Positions 18,057-26,268 of a DNA stretch of 64,000 nucleotides are shown piece by piece. The DNA lies in NCBI GenBank assembly GCA_039818165.1, contig JBCBUL010000005.1:72465-136464 (forward strand), written 5' to 3'. The position numbers were made by a program, and so were the translations under genes. The stretch comes from UBA5336 sp039818165 (lineage in GTDB: Bacteria; Pseudomonadota; Alphaproteobacteria; Caulobacterales; Hyphomonadaceae). How positions within the stretch are numbered: the first letter of the stretch is position 1; each line of letters begins with the position of its first letter. The notes beneath the pieces are model-generated. The model saw only the letters and a list, made by a program, of their open reading frames with translations. It was not told the origin of the DNA and ran no database searches.

Positions 18057-18092
18057 ACAAAAGGCCTGGGCGCGACCGCCCGGGCCTTTTTC
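18057..18092 (+). terminator. Rho-independent terminator after phoD
   Basis: An AAAAGGCC-TGGGCG / CGCCCGGGCCTTTTT hairpin with a short CGAC-type loop and a T tract lies 20 bases past the phoD stop. The stem is GC-rich and begins with As, so it would work in either direction. Confidence 0.88.
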
Positions 18093-18184
18093 ATTTGTCA
18101 GAAGCTGTCCTTAACCCTCTTCCCAGCGGCGCGAGCATCTGCTAGGCCCCGCCAAGCTGAGAAATCATATAAAGGAACTTTGAT

Positions 18185-19576
18185 ATGGCTGATTATGCCG
18201 TTGCGGACATTTCGCTCGCCGAGTTTGGCCGCAAGGAAATCGCGATCGCCGAAACCGAGATGCCAGGCCTGATGGCCGCGCGTGAGGAATTCGGCGCATC
18301 CCAGCCGCTCAAAGGCGCGCGCATTGCCGGTTCCCTACACATGACCATCCAGACCGCTGTGCTCATCCAGACGCTGGAAGCGCTCGGCGCGGAAGTGCGC
18401 TGGGCAAGCTGCAACATCTACTCGACCCAGGACCATGCGGCTGCCGCCATTGCCGATGCGGGCACGCCGGTCTTTGCCCACAAGGGCGAGACGCTGGAAG
18501 AGTACTGGCAGTTTGCTGACCGCATCTTTGAGGGCCCGGATGGCTGGACGCCCAACCTGATCCTGGATGATGGCGGCGATGCAACGCTCTACCTCGTACT
18601 GGGCGAAAAGGCAGAAGCCGACCCATCCCTGCTCGACGACCCCAAAAGCGATGAAGAGATCGAACTGTTCAAGCAGATCAAGAAGCGCATCGCCGAAACG
18701 CCAGGCTGGTTTGCGAAGACCAAGGCCGGCATTCAGGGCGTTTCGGAAGAAACCACCACAGGCGTCCTGCGCCTTTATCAGATGGAGAAGAATGGCGAAC
18801 TGCCCTTCCCGGCCATCAATGTGAATGACAGCGTCACCAAGTCGAAATTCGACAACAAGTATGGCTGTAAGGAAAGCCTTGTGGACGCCATCCGCCGTGG
18901 CACGGACGTGATGATGGCGGGCAAGACCGCCTTCGTTGCGGGCTATGGTGATGTGGGCAAGGGTTCGGCGGCGTCGCTGGCGGGCTCAGGCGCGCGCGTC
19001 GCGGTGTCCGAGGTCGACCCAATCTGCGCGCTGCAAGCCGCCATGGACGGGTTTGAAGTCAAGACGATGGACGAGGCCGCACCGCACTTCGACATCTTTG
19101 TGACCGCGACCGGCAACAAGGACATCCTGACCGTCGACCATATGCGCGCCATGAAAGACATGGCGATCGTGTGCAATATCGGCCACTTCGACAATGAGAT
19201 CCAAGTTGAAGGCTTGCGGAATTTCGAGTGGACGAACATCAAGCCCCAAGTGGACATGATCACGTTCCCCGATGGCAAGCGCATCCTGCTCCTGTCTGAG
19301 GGTCGACTTGTCAATCTCGGCAACGCGACAGGCCATCCGAGCTTCGTGATGTCTGCCTCCTTCACCAATCAGGTGCTGGCGCAGATGGAGCTCTGGCAGA
19401 ATGGCGACCAGTACGAAAACAAGGTCTACACACTGCCCAAGCACCTCGACGAAAAAGTTGCCATGCTGCACCTGGAAAAGCTTGGCGTGCACCTGACTGA
19501 GCTTACTGAAGAGCAAGCAGACTATATCGGCGTGGACGGCGAAGGCCCGTTCAAGCCGGAGCACTACCGCTACTAG
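18185..19576 (+). CDS. ahcY: S-adenosylhomocysteinase
   Basis: Splits S-adenosylhomocysteine into adenosine and homocysteine, removing the product inhibitor of methyltransferases. The 463-residue protein has the family features: SLHMTIQTAVLIQTLEALGAEV near 54-75 (written here as contiguous family core), NVNDSVTKSKFDN near 215, the NAD-binding loop GYGDVGKGSA near 257, and the C-terminal KPEHYRY that completes the partner cofactor site. An AAAGGAAC ribosome site precedes the ATG. It is the first gene of an ahcY-purU-metK unit. I find no SAH riboswitch in the 92 bases upstream of it. Confidence 0.97.
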   Translation: MADYAVADISLAEFGRKEIAIAETEMPGLMAAREEFGASQPLKGARIAGSLHMTIQTAVLIQTLEALGAEVRWASCNIYSTQDHAAAAIADAGTPVFAHKGETLEEYWQFADRIFEGPDGWTPNLILDDGGDATLYLVLGEKAEADPSLLDDPKSDEEIELFKQIKKRIAETPGWFAKTKAGIQGVSEETTTGVLRLYQMEKNGELPFPAINVNDSVTKSKFDNKYGCKESLVDAIRRGTDVMMAGKTAFVAGYGDVGKGSAASLAGSGARVAVSEVDPICALQAAMDGFEVKTMDEAAPHFDIFVTATGNKDILTVDHMRAMKDMAIVCNIGHFDNEIQVEGLRNFEWTNIKPQVDMITFPDGKRILLLSEGRLVNLGNATGHPSFVMSASFTNQVLAQMELWQNGDQYENKVYTLPKHLDEKVAMLHLEKLGVHLTELTEEQADYIGVDGEGPFKPEHYRY

Positions 19577-19596
19577 AGCGGGTCTTATTGTAGACT

Positions 19597-20466
19597 ATGG
19601 ACGACGACGCCCCTTCCCACGTGCTCCGCTTCACATGCCGTGATCGGGTTGGCCTGATTGCCGACCTGGCACGGCTCATGGCGGAGCATGGCTGGTTCAT
19701 TGCAGCATCGCGCACCTTTGGAGACGAGACCGAAGGGCGGTTTTTTGCCCGGCTGGTGCTGCGCGGGGCTGAGGCCGGCGGCGATAGAGCCGGTTTGGAA
19801 GCAGCGCTCGACGCGATGGTTGAAGGCGAACAGGACAGTGCGAGTTGGAGCCTCCATGCCGAAGGCGCCCGGCTCAAAACGTTGCTACTGGTCTCCAAAT
19901 CGGACCATTGCGCGAACATGCTCATCAGCGCGGCGCGGCGCGGGGAAATCCCGATAGAGCCTGTCGCCATCGTTTCGAATCATCCCGATTTGGGGCCGGC
20001 GCTGGCCCATTTCGGCTTGCCCTACCATCACGTGCCCGTCACGCCGGATACCAAATCAACCGCCGAGGAACGGCTGTTCGACCTGAAGGGGCAGACGGGC
20101 GCTGACCTCGTCGTGCTCGCCCGCTATATGCAGGTGTTGTCCGATAACGCGTGCAAACGCCTGGCGGGCCAGTGCATCAACATTCACCACTCCTTCCTGC
20201 CGAGCTTCAAAGGAGCGCGCCCGTACCACCAGGCCCACGCCAGGGGCGTAAAAGTGATCGGCGCTACGGCCCATTATGTGACGGCTGACCTTGATGAAGG
20301 CCCGATTATTACGCAGGTCACTGAACCTGTAAGCCATGTCCACGGCCCTGCAGACATGATCCGTATTGGTCGCCACCTTGAAGCCGCCGCCTTGATGCAG
20401 GCTGTGCGTGCCCATGCCGAACAGCGCGTCTTCCTGTCAGGTCGACGCACCGTCATACTCAACTGA
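19597..20466 (+). CDS. purU: Formyltetrahydrofolate deformylase
   Basis: Hydrolyses 10-formyl-THF to formate and THF, balancing one-carbon pools. The 289-residue enzyme has an N-terminal ACT-like domain (residues 8-90, CRDRVGLIADLARLMAEHG) and a C-terminal formyl-transferase domain. INIHHSFLPSFKGARPY carries the catalytic His, and DLDEGPII carries the catalytic Asp. It lies 20 bases after ahcY and 31 bases before metK, so the three are likely one transcript tying folate one-carbon flow to the methyl cycle. Confidence 0.95.
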   Translation: MDDDAPSHVLRFTCRDRVGLIADLARLMAEHGWFIAASRTFGDETEGRFFARLVLRGAEAGGDRAGLEAALDAMVEGEQDSASWSLHAEGARLKTLLLVSKSDHCANMLISAARRGEIPIEPVAIVSNHPDLGPALAHFGLPYHHVPVTPDTKSTAEERLFDLKGQTGADLVVLARYMQVLSDNACKRLAGQCINIHHSFLPSFKGARPYHQAHARGVKVIGATAHYVTADLDEGPIITQVTEPVSHVHGPADMIRIGRHLEAAALMQAVRAHAEQRVFLSGRRTVILN

Positions 20467-20497
20467 CCTGACAAAGATCCCGCTGGAGACGACGCAA

Positions 20498-21673
20498 ATG
20501 AAAACCGACTATGAATTTACCAGCGAAAGTGTGTCTGAGGGCCACCCGGACAAAGTTGCTGACCAAGTCTCAGATGCGATTGTCGATCTGTTCCTGTCGC
20601 GCGATCCCCGCGCCAAGGTCGCCGTCGAGACGATGACCACCACCAATCGCGTCGTATTGGCCGGCGAGGTGCGCTCGCGCCCGGGCGCTGAGGTCAGCCA
20701 CGACGAAATGGTCCAGACGGCCCGCGATGTGGTGAAACGCATCGGCTATGAACAGGACGGCTTCCATTGGGAAACCATGGATGTGGCTTGCCATGTCCAT
20801 GGCCAATCAGCCGAGATTGCCCAGGGCGTGGAAGCCGGCGAAGGGCTCTTCAAGGAAGAAGGCGCGGGCGACCAGGGCATCATGTTCGGCTTCGCCACCA
20901 ATGAAACGCCGGAGCTGATGCCGGCCACACTGGTCTACAGCCACCAGATTCTCCAGCGCATGGCAGCAGAGCGCCATTCGGGCGCGCGCCCGGAATTCGA
21001 ACCCGACGCCAAGAGCCAGGTCACCCTTCAATATGCAGGCGGCAAGCCCGTGGGCGTGAATGCCGTCGTGGTGTCGACGCAGCACAAGGCCGACGTTAGC
21101 CAGGCAACGCTGCGCGAACTGGTGCGCCCCATCGTGGCCAGTGTGCTCCCTGAAGGATGGTTCCCAGATGAAGACAAGTTCTTCGTGAATCCAACAGGCA
21201 GCTTCATCGTCGGTGGTCCCGACGGCGATGCCGGCCTGACCGGACGCAAGATCATCGTGGACACCTATGGCGGCGCGGCCCGGCACGGCGGCGGGGCTTT
21301 TTCCGGCAAGGACCCATCCAAAGTTGACCGCTCAGCAGCCTATGCCACGCGATACCTGGCCAAAAACGTGGTCGCTGCGGGCCTTGCCGAGCGCTGCGAA
21401 ATCCAGGTCTCCTACGCGATTGGCTATCCCGAGCCCCTCTCGATCTATGTCGACACTTTCGGCACCGGCCAGGCCGACGAGGCCAAGATTGCCGAAGCCC
21501 TGCGCGAAGTGTTCAGTTTGACACCAGCAGGTATCCGAGACGGGCTGCAGCTCGCCCAGCCGATCTATTCGCCCACCGCGGCCTATGGCCATTTTGGCCG
21601 CACACCGGGCGATGACGGCACATTCAGCTGGGAACGCACGGACCTTGCAGAGAAGCTCAAATCGCTGGTTTGA
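20498..21673 (+). CDS. metK: S-adenosylmethionine synthetase
   Basis: Makes SAM from methionine and ATP. The ATG at 20498, after CTGGAGAC, starts MKTDYEFTSESVSEGHPDK as in all MetKs; the longer upstream frame is inside purU. The 391-residue enzyme has GHPDK (ATP site, about 15-19), GAGDQGIMFG near 124 and GGGAFSGKDPSKVDRSAAY near 266 (metal and phosphate site). It is the third gene of the ahcY-purU-metK unit and is convergent with the patatin gene 22 bases downstream. Confidence 0.97.
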   Translation: MKTDYEFTSESVSEGHPDKVADQVSDAIVDLFLSRDPRAKVAVETMTTTNRVVLAGEVRSRPGAEVSHDEMVQTARDVVKRIGYEQDGFHWETMDVACHVHGQSAEIAQGVEAGEGLFKEEGAGDQGIMFGFATNETPELMPATLVYSHQILQRMAAERHSGARPEFEPDAKSQVTLQYAGGKPVGVNAVVVSTQHKADVSQATLRELVRPIVASVLPEGWFPDEDKFFVNPTGSFIVGGPDGDAGLTGRKIIVDTYGGAARHGGGAFSGKDPSKVDRSAAYATRYLAKNVVAAGLAERCEIQVSYAIGYPEPLSIYVDTFGTGQADEAKIAEALREVFSLTPAGIRDGLQLAQPIYSPTAAYGHFGRTPGDDGTFSWERTDLAEKLKSLV

Positions 21674-21695
21674 GGCCGACGCCCAGCCGCTGGGT

Positions 21696-22736
21696 TCAGC
21701 CGCTGCGGCTGGAGAAAGACAGAAACTCACCCTGGACATCGATCGAATTGTCCTTGCCCACCTTCGGATAGCACGTCTCCAGCCACGTGTCGGCATAGGT
21801 GCGCCCCGTATCGCGAAGCTGCTTCAGGAAACTCCAGCGCGTATCGTACTTGCTCTCCAGTGACAGGTCGCACAGAGCTTGTCCGCCGCGAATGGCATGC
21901 AGATTTATCCGCCGGTACTCCTTGCGTTGGCGATCGGCGAGCCAGTTTTCGTCCAGCAGTTTGCGCACAAAACTGATTGCACGCAGTTCGCTCATCAGCG
22001 CCGAGTTGAAGCTGATCTCATTCAGCCTGTCCTGGATTGCGCCAGCCGATTTCGGTGTGCCCTCGCGCACCAGGGGGTTCAGCAGCACAAGCAGAATATC
22101 CCCGGGAGCCTTGGAATAGATGAGCGGAAACAGCGCCGGATTGCCCATATAACCGCCGTCCCAGTAGGGCACGCCATCGATTTCCACCGCCTTGAAGGTC
22201 TGCGGCAGGCAAGCTGACGCCAGTGCTGCATCGATCGAGATGTCTTTCCCGGTGAAGATTTTCACGCGGCCCGTTTCGACATTGGTTGCTGCAATATGCA
22301 GGTCGATCCCGCTCTCGCTGACAGCTTCGAAATTGATCGATTTGTCGAGCGCATCACGCAACGGATTGAAGTCAAACGGATTGAGATCATAGGGGCTGGC
22401 GAAATTGGACAAGACGGTCGCGAAGCTGAAGGGTGTCCAGGCCGTGAACGGGTTCATCGCCTCCATGCCCGTGGGCGGGGACGCAACGGCGAGTGACGCC
22501 GACCGGCGCGACACCTCCCGCCAGAAAAACTCCAGTGCAGCGCGCGCGCCTTCGGTCCCGTTCTCGGCCATGCCCGACGCCATTGCGAGCGCGTTCAACG
22601 CCCCGGCGGATGTGGCTGTGACGGCCTTGATGTCGAGCAATTCGCATTCCAGAAGGCGGTCGAGCACACCCCAGGTAAACGCGCCGTGGGCGCCGCCGCC
22701 CTGCAGGGCAAGACTGATCGGTTTAAGCTTGGCCAT
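21696..22736 (-). CDS. Patatin-like phospholipase
   Basis: Serine lipid acyl hydrolase with a Ser-Asp dyad. The 346-residue protein has the oxyanion loop GGGAHG at 13-18, the nucleophile elbow at 41-45, reading A-T-S-A-G with S43 (the first Gly of GxSxG is Ala), and the DGG catalytic-Asp motif in YWDGGYMGNP near residue 200. There is no signal peptide, so it is cytoplasmic or membrane-peripheral. The full dyad suggests it is active. The substrate is unknown. It is a single gene, convergent with metK. Confidence 0.9.
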   Translation of the reverse strand: MAKLKPISLALQGGGAHGAFTWGVLDRLLECELLDIKAVTATSAGALNALAMASGMAENGTEGARAALEFFWREVSRRSASLAVASPPTGMEAMNPFTAWTPFSFATVLSNFASPYDLNPFDFNPLRDALDKSINFEAVSESGIDLHIAATNVETGRVKIFTGKDISIDAALASACLPQTFKAVEIDGVPYWDGGYMGNPALFPLIYSKAPGDILLVLLNPLVREGTPKSAGAIQDRLNEISFNSALMSELRAISFVRKLLDENWLADRQRKEYRRINLHAIRGGQALCDLSLESKYDTRWSFLKQLRDTGRTYADTWLETCYPKVGKDNSIDVQGEFLSFSSRSG

Positions 22737-22974
22737 ATAGTCCAGTTTGCAGCGGGCGTGCCAATCCCAGCCATATTGTGCACCGCAACATCTTTATCAG
22801 ATTTCAACACCCGATCAAATCCGCTGATGCACCCAACTGTGGAATGAGTAGTCGCGAAAGCTGCGCGCATGGTGACGAAATCGGCCAAAGGTCAAAGAAA
22901 CAGGTCGCCGCCGGCGGCGATCGCTTCAGTGTTTGCCAGCTATGCCTGCTTTGGGTCAGGTGGGGATGTCATGT

Positions 22975-23487
22975 TCAAAGAGGCAAGTTGAACACCCCAG
23001 AAAATTTGGCACCCTTCAGACTCTCTAACGTTGCGCCGCCACTAAGAGCGGTGCTGATGGCATCCACTTCAGCACTATGCTGAGCAATTAAGCTAAATCG
23101 TTGCCTCGTTTCTTCATAAGGGCGAATAGTTTCAACAAATTCCTCAACAACTAACCAGATAGGGTCCGCATCGTATCTGACATCTTTACTCCAAGATCCA
23201 TCAATCAACCTACGCTGATAGGTATCTGAAAGCTGCATTCCGACTTCTCGGGCAAAACCGCGTCCACATGCACATACTAGATAATCTGAAAGAAGGATGG
23301 ATTTTTTTGCGTCACATCCATTCATCGAGAAGAAGCCTTCAAAATGGAAGTTCTTTGGGTCGTCACAATTTGCGATCTGTAGCGAAACGGAGCGCAGGAG
23401 ATCTTGAATGAATTGGATATCCATAACAAGAACATCAACTAAAATCTGGCATCTTGCAACGTCCGCTCCGGCGCCGTAATCAGTCAT
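22975..23487 (-). CDS. Hypothetical protein in a low-GC patch
   Basis: Not recognised. The start at 23487 gives 170 residues (MTDYGAGADVARC...); an upstream start at 23514 is also possible. The protein is mixed helix-strand and soluble, with four Cys, a CACGRG stretch near 73-78 and a DPIWLVVEEFVETIRP segment near 110-125. Base composition is clearly lower in GC than in its neighbours and codon use is AT-tolerant, so it was probably acquired recently. The 238 bases between it and the patatin gene contain no gene I can support, but hold a 15-base motif at 22946-22960 that recurs at 25653. Confidence 0.6.
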   Translation of the reverse strand: MTDYGAGADVARCQILVDVLVMDIQFIQDLLRSVSLQIANCDDPKNFHFEGFFSMNGCDAKKSILLSDYLVCACGRGFAREVGMQLSDTYQRRLIDGSWSKDVRYDADPIWLVVEEFVETIRPYEETRQRFSLIAQHSAEVDAISTALSGGATLESLKGAKFSGVFNLPL

Positions 23488-23659
23488 TTTAGCCCGCGAT
23501 ATGGCTGGCACCAAAAAGCCGCGCAGGTCGGGCGGCCGCCCGCCGGCAACAGAGCGGACTTCATTTTCCCCTTCTATCCAGGCCCGATCGCGTGCCCCAT
23601 TGATTTCCCTTGGGGCACGAGGTCACTCTGCTGAAAAACAGATATAGCGGAGGACTTGG

Positions 23660-24445
23660 ATGGCGTATGCGCCCTTTGATTTGACTGGAAAAACCGTGCT
23701 CGTTACGGGCGGCAACCGGGGCATAGGCCTCGGCATGGCAGAGGCCATGGCCGCTTCAAATGCGAACCTCGCCATTTGGGGTCGTAAAGCTGACGCCAAT
23801 GCCGCCGCGGTGGAAACGCTTTCCAAGCTCGGCACGGGAGACGTACGCGCCTGGGAAGTGGACGTGGCCGAAGAGCAGGCCGTCATCGACGCCACGGCCG
23901 ATGTGGTGTCATCCATGGGCCGCATCGACAGCTGTTTCGCAAATGCGGGTGTGGGGTTTGGCGCGCCCAGCTTTACTGAGATGACCACCGAGATCTGGCG
24001 CAAGAATATGGCCGTCAATCTGGAAGGCGCCTTCTGGACCCTGCGCGAGAGCGTCAAACACATGGTCGGGCGGGCCAATGCGGGCGATCCCGGCGGCTCA
24101 GTCGTCGGCGTGGCATCGCTGGCTGGCGTCGAGGGCGCGGCGCGCAACCAGGCCTATGCCGCGACCAAGGGTGGCCTGCCTGCCATGATCCGCGGCATCG
24201 CCGTCGAGCATGGCCGCTATGGCATCCGCGCCAACTCCATCTTGCCAGGCTGGATCGCCACGGACATGACCTCCATGGCCCAGGATTCAGACGTGTTCAC
24301 CACGAAGGTTATCTCCCGAGTACCGATCCGGCGCTGGGGCGAGCCCGAAGACTTTGGCGGCATGGCCGTCTACCTTGCCAGCGATGCGTCCAAATACCAT
24401 TCGGGCACGACCCTCATCATCGATGGCGGCTACGCCATTTTCTAG
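23660..24445 (+). CDS. SDR family oxidoreductase
   Basis: NAD(P)-dependent short-chain dehydrogenase, 261 residues. It has TGGNRGIGLGMAEA (cofactor loop, 16-29), a FANAGVGFG motif in place of NNAGI, the catalytic Ser in GVASLAG, YAATK (Tyr and Lys) and the C-terminal GTTLIIDGGYAIF common to classical SDRs. It is a classical FabG-like or glucose-dehydrogenase-like member; the substrate is unknown. The GGAGGA-like sequence shortly before the ATG (AGCGGAGGACTTGG) supports the start. It is followed by a large inverted repeat and then the nitronate monooxygenase-like gene. Confidence 0.9.
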   Translation: MAYAPFDLTGKTVLVTGGNRGIGLGMAEAMAASNANLAIWGRKADANAAAVETLSKLGTGDVRAWEVDVAEEQAVIDATADVVSSMGRIDSCFANAGVGFGAPSFTEMTTEIWRKNMAVNLEGAFWTLRESVKHMVGRANAGDPGGSVVGVASLAGVEGAARNQAYAATKGGLPAMIRGIAVEHGRYGIRANSILPGWIATDMTSMAQDSDVFTTKVISRVPIRRWGEPEDFGGMAVYLASDASKYHSGTTLIIDGGYAIF

Positions 24446-24462
24446 CTTACCAAGGCCGCCCG

Positions 24463-24517
24463 CTCCCCCTCCCAACCGCCCCAATTCTGGGGACCATAGG
24501 GCGGTTGGGAGGGGGAG
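24463..24517. repeat. Perfect 19-bp inverted repeat
   Basis: Arms 24463-24481 and 24499-24517 (CTCCCCCTCCCAACCGCCC type) are exact reverse complements around a 17-nt loop. No T tract follows on either strand, so a simple terminator is unlikely. The extreme purine/pyrimidine strand bias of the arms and the intergenic position suggest a dispersed palindromic element. Confidence 0.8.
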
Positions 24518-24569
24518 TGGGTGGCAGCCGGGCCATCGGCGACAGGCAACAAAAAAAGGAACAAAACCC

Positions 24570-25550
24570 ATGCCCCTCCACACACCCCTTTGCGATTTCC
24601 TCGGCGTTGACCATCCTATCATGCTGGCGGGTATGGGAGGCGTCTCTTATGCTGAGCTTGCCGCCGCCATGTCGAATGCGGGCGGCTATGGCGTCCTCGG
24701 CATGGCTGGCACCGGTCCCGACTTCATTGAAGCGCAGATGAAGCGCACCCGCGAGCTGACAGACAAGCCCTTCGGCGTCGACCTGCTCGCGGCAGACCCT
24801 GCCAGCCTTGAAGCCAGCGTCGATGTAATCATCGCCAATGGCGCTGACAGCTTCATAGCCGGCCTCGGCGTGCCGCTCCCCATTATGGAGAAGCTGAAAA
24901 AAGGCGGCGTGAAAGTGATGGTCGTCGGCGGCGCGGTGAAACATGCCATCAAGGCGGAGCAAGCCGGCTGCGACGCGGTGATCCTGCAGGGCGGCGAAGG
25001 CGGCGGACATACCGGCCTCGTGGGAACCCTGCCTTTGGTGGCCCAAGCCGTTGAGGCGGTCGACATTCCAGTCATCGCCGCAGGCGGCATTTATGATGGG
25101 CGAGGCCTTGCCGCCGCACTCAGTCTGGGTGCCGTGGGCGTATGGATGGGCACGCGCTTCATCGCGTCCGAAGAAGCCCATGCGGCCCAGAGCTACAAGG
25201 ACACCGTCGTCGGAGCGACGGACACCGATACGACCCGCACTCGCTGCTATTCCGGCAAGCCCATGCGCTGTCGCACCAATGACTACATCAAGGATTGGGA
25301 ATCGCGCCCTGGCGACATTCAGCCCTTCCCCATGCAAGCCGCCCTCAGTGTCCAGACCGACGTCATCGGCGGCATTGGCGGGGTAACGGACGAGGCGCGC
25401 CTGGACGCCACAAAAAGCTGCTTCGCCATGGGCCAGTCTGCTGGCGGAATCAAGGATGTGCGTCCGGTCGCAGACATCGTGGCCTCGTTGCTGGCCGAAG
25501 CCGAAGCTGCCATCGCTAAGACACAGGGCTATGTGCGAGTGGAGGCGTAG
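24570..25550 (+). CDS. Nitronate monooxygenase family flavoprotein
   Basis: FMN-dependent TIM-barrel oxidase of the 2-nitropropane dioxygenase-like family. The ATG at 24570 follows AAAAAAAGGAAC and starts MPLHTPLCDFLGVDHPIMLAGMGGV in the usual way; the frame upstream covers the inverted repeat and is not coding. The 326-residue protein has QGGEGGGHTG near 139-148, containing the catalytic His, and IPVIAAGGIYDGRG near 170 for FMN phosphate. Members act on nitronates or as enoyl reductases, so the substrate is open. It may be cotranscribed with the preceding SDR despite the repeat. Confidence 0.9.
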   Translation: MPLHTPLCDFLGVDHPIMLAGMGGVSYAELAAAMSNAGGYGVLGMAGTGPDFIEAQMKRTRELTDKPFGVDLLAADPASLEASVDVIIANGADSFIAGLGVPLPIMEKLKKGGVKVMVVGGAVKHAIKAEQAGCDAVILQGGEGGGHTGLVGTLPLVAQAVEAVDIPVIAAGGIYDGRGLAAALSLGAVGVWMGTRFIASEEAHAAQSYKDTVVGATDTDTTRTRCYSGKPMRCRTNDYIKDWESRPGDIQPFPMQAALSVQTDVIGGIGGVTDEARLDATKSCFAMGQSAGGIKDVRPVADIVASLLAEAEAAIAKTQGYVRVEA

Positions 25551-25705
25551 GGGCGGAGCACCAGACCTTCAATCCGACCCCTCAATAGTCAAAGAGCAAT
25601 TCTGGCCCATTATAGCCGTAGACTTCGCTCGCTCCGAGTGTCCGCCTCTGGTCTGCTTTGGGTCAGGAGCGGGCGTTAGTTGTCCAGCGAAAACCACTGA
25701 CGAGC

Positions 25706-26023
25706 CTAAAATGATCGGCTTAGGCAGTAGAGGCGGCCATCCATGAAGCCGCAGTCCGATACACTAAGAATATTGTACACGAAGAAACCGTAAGACAGCA
25801 CTAAGCAAACAAGCAGAGCGATGGCGCCAGCGCGAACGGCCCTCGGCACTACGTCCTGGCCAGCCCAAATTGCTCCGCACAGAACGGCCACAGTGGCCCC
25901 AGCTAGCAGTGCTGAAGCAAACGAAGTCCAATATAGATAGTGCCATAGTCCCATAGCAATGAACCCCACCGCAAAGCCAACAAGGCAGATCGAAACACGG
26001 TTTGGCCAGTTCATTTGGCTCAC
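25706..26023 (-). CDS. Small hypothetical membrane protein
   Basis: Not recognised. The 105-residue product has three predicted membrane segments (about 9-29, 33-54 and 62-86) and a short cysteine-bearing tail (SDCGFMDGRLYCLSRSF). It lies in the lower-GC patch with no nearby partner. The 155 bases after nitronate monooxygenase hold no gene; they contain the second copy of a 15-base motif at 25653-25667, about 40 bases past this gene's stop. The 245 bases upstream (26024-26268) also show no supportable gene. Confidence 0.55.
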   Translation of the reverse strand: MSQMNWPNRVSICLVGFAVGFIAMGLWHYLYWTSFASALLAGATVAVLCGAIWAGQDVVPRAVRAGAIALLVCLVLSYGFFVYNILSVSDCGFMDGRLYCLSRSF

Positions 26024-26268
26024 TTAAGAACGGTAACCGAGTGGTTCAAAGCAATCCTACTCTTCGTGGTTCGCTGTGCTCCGACGCCACCGACAGGAGA
26101 TATCCTCTCAGCGTCCAAAAATCGCCCTGATCGAGCGTTCGGCGGCAGAAGCGAGGTGACTGCTTCCGGCGAATTTTTGCTTTTCGGCCACAACGGCTTC
26201 CGGATAACATTGCCGGAATGGCCCTGCCTCTATCCGACTGGGTTCGCCGCGCGCCTATACTTCTGGCC

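Noticed and set aside
16483..18060. 525-codon minus-strand frame opposite phoD
   Set aside because: It mirrors a clearly coding gene with PhoD motifs; antisense frames of high-GC genes are often open, and this one has no recognisable domain or start context.
18093..18184. SAM or SAH riboswitch before ahcY or metK
   Set aside because: The region before ahcY is short and shows none of the conserved SAH-aptamer core that I know, and the 31-base gap before metK is too small for any SAM aptamer including the SAM/SAH class.
22737..22974. Short plus-strand frame at 22778 as a gene
   Set aside because: It has no ribosome site, no domain, and overlaps the end of the opposing hypothetical gene.
24354..24569. 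Upstream extension of the nitronate monooxygenase gene
   Set aside because: The stretch crosses the 19-bp inverted repeat and the end of the SDR gene; the family N-terminus starts at 24570 behind a good ribosome site.
25551..25705. Integron attC-like site near the repeated 15-base motif
   Set aside because: A GCGTTAG string is present, but no matching RYYYAAC partner, second pair of core sites or integrase could be found, so cassette structure is not supported.
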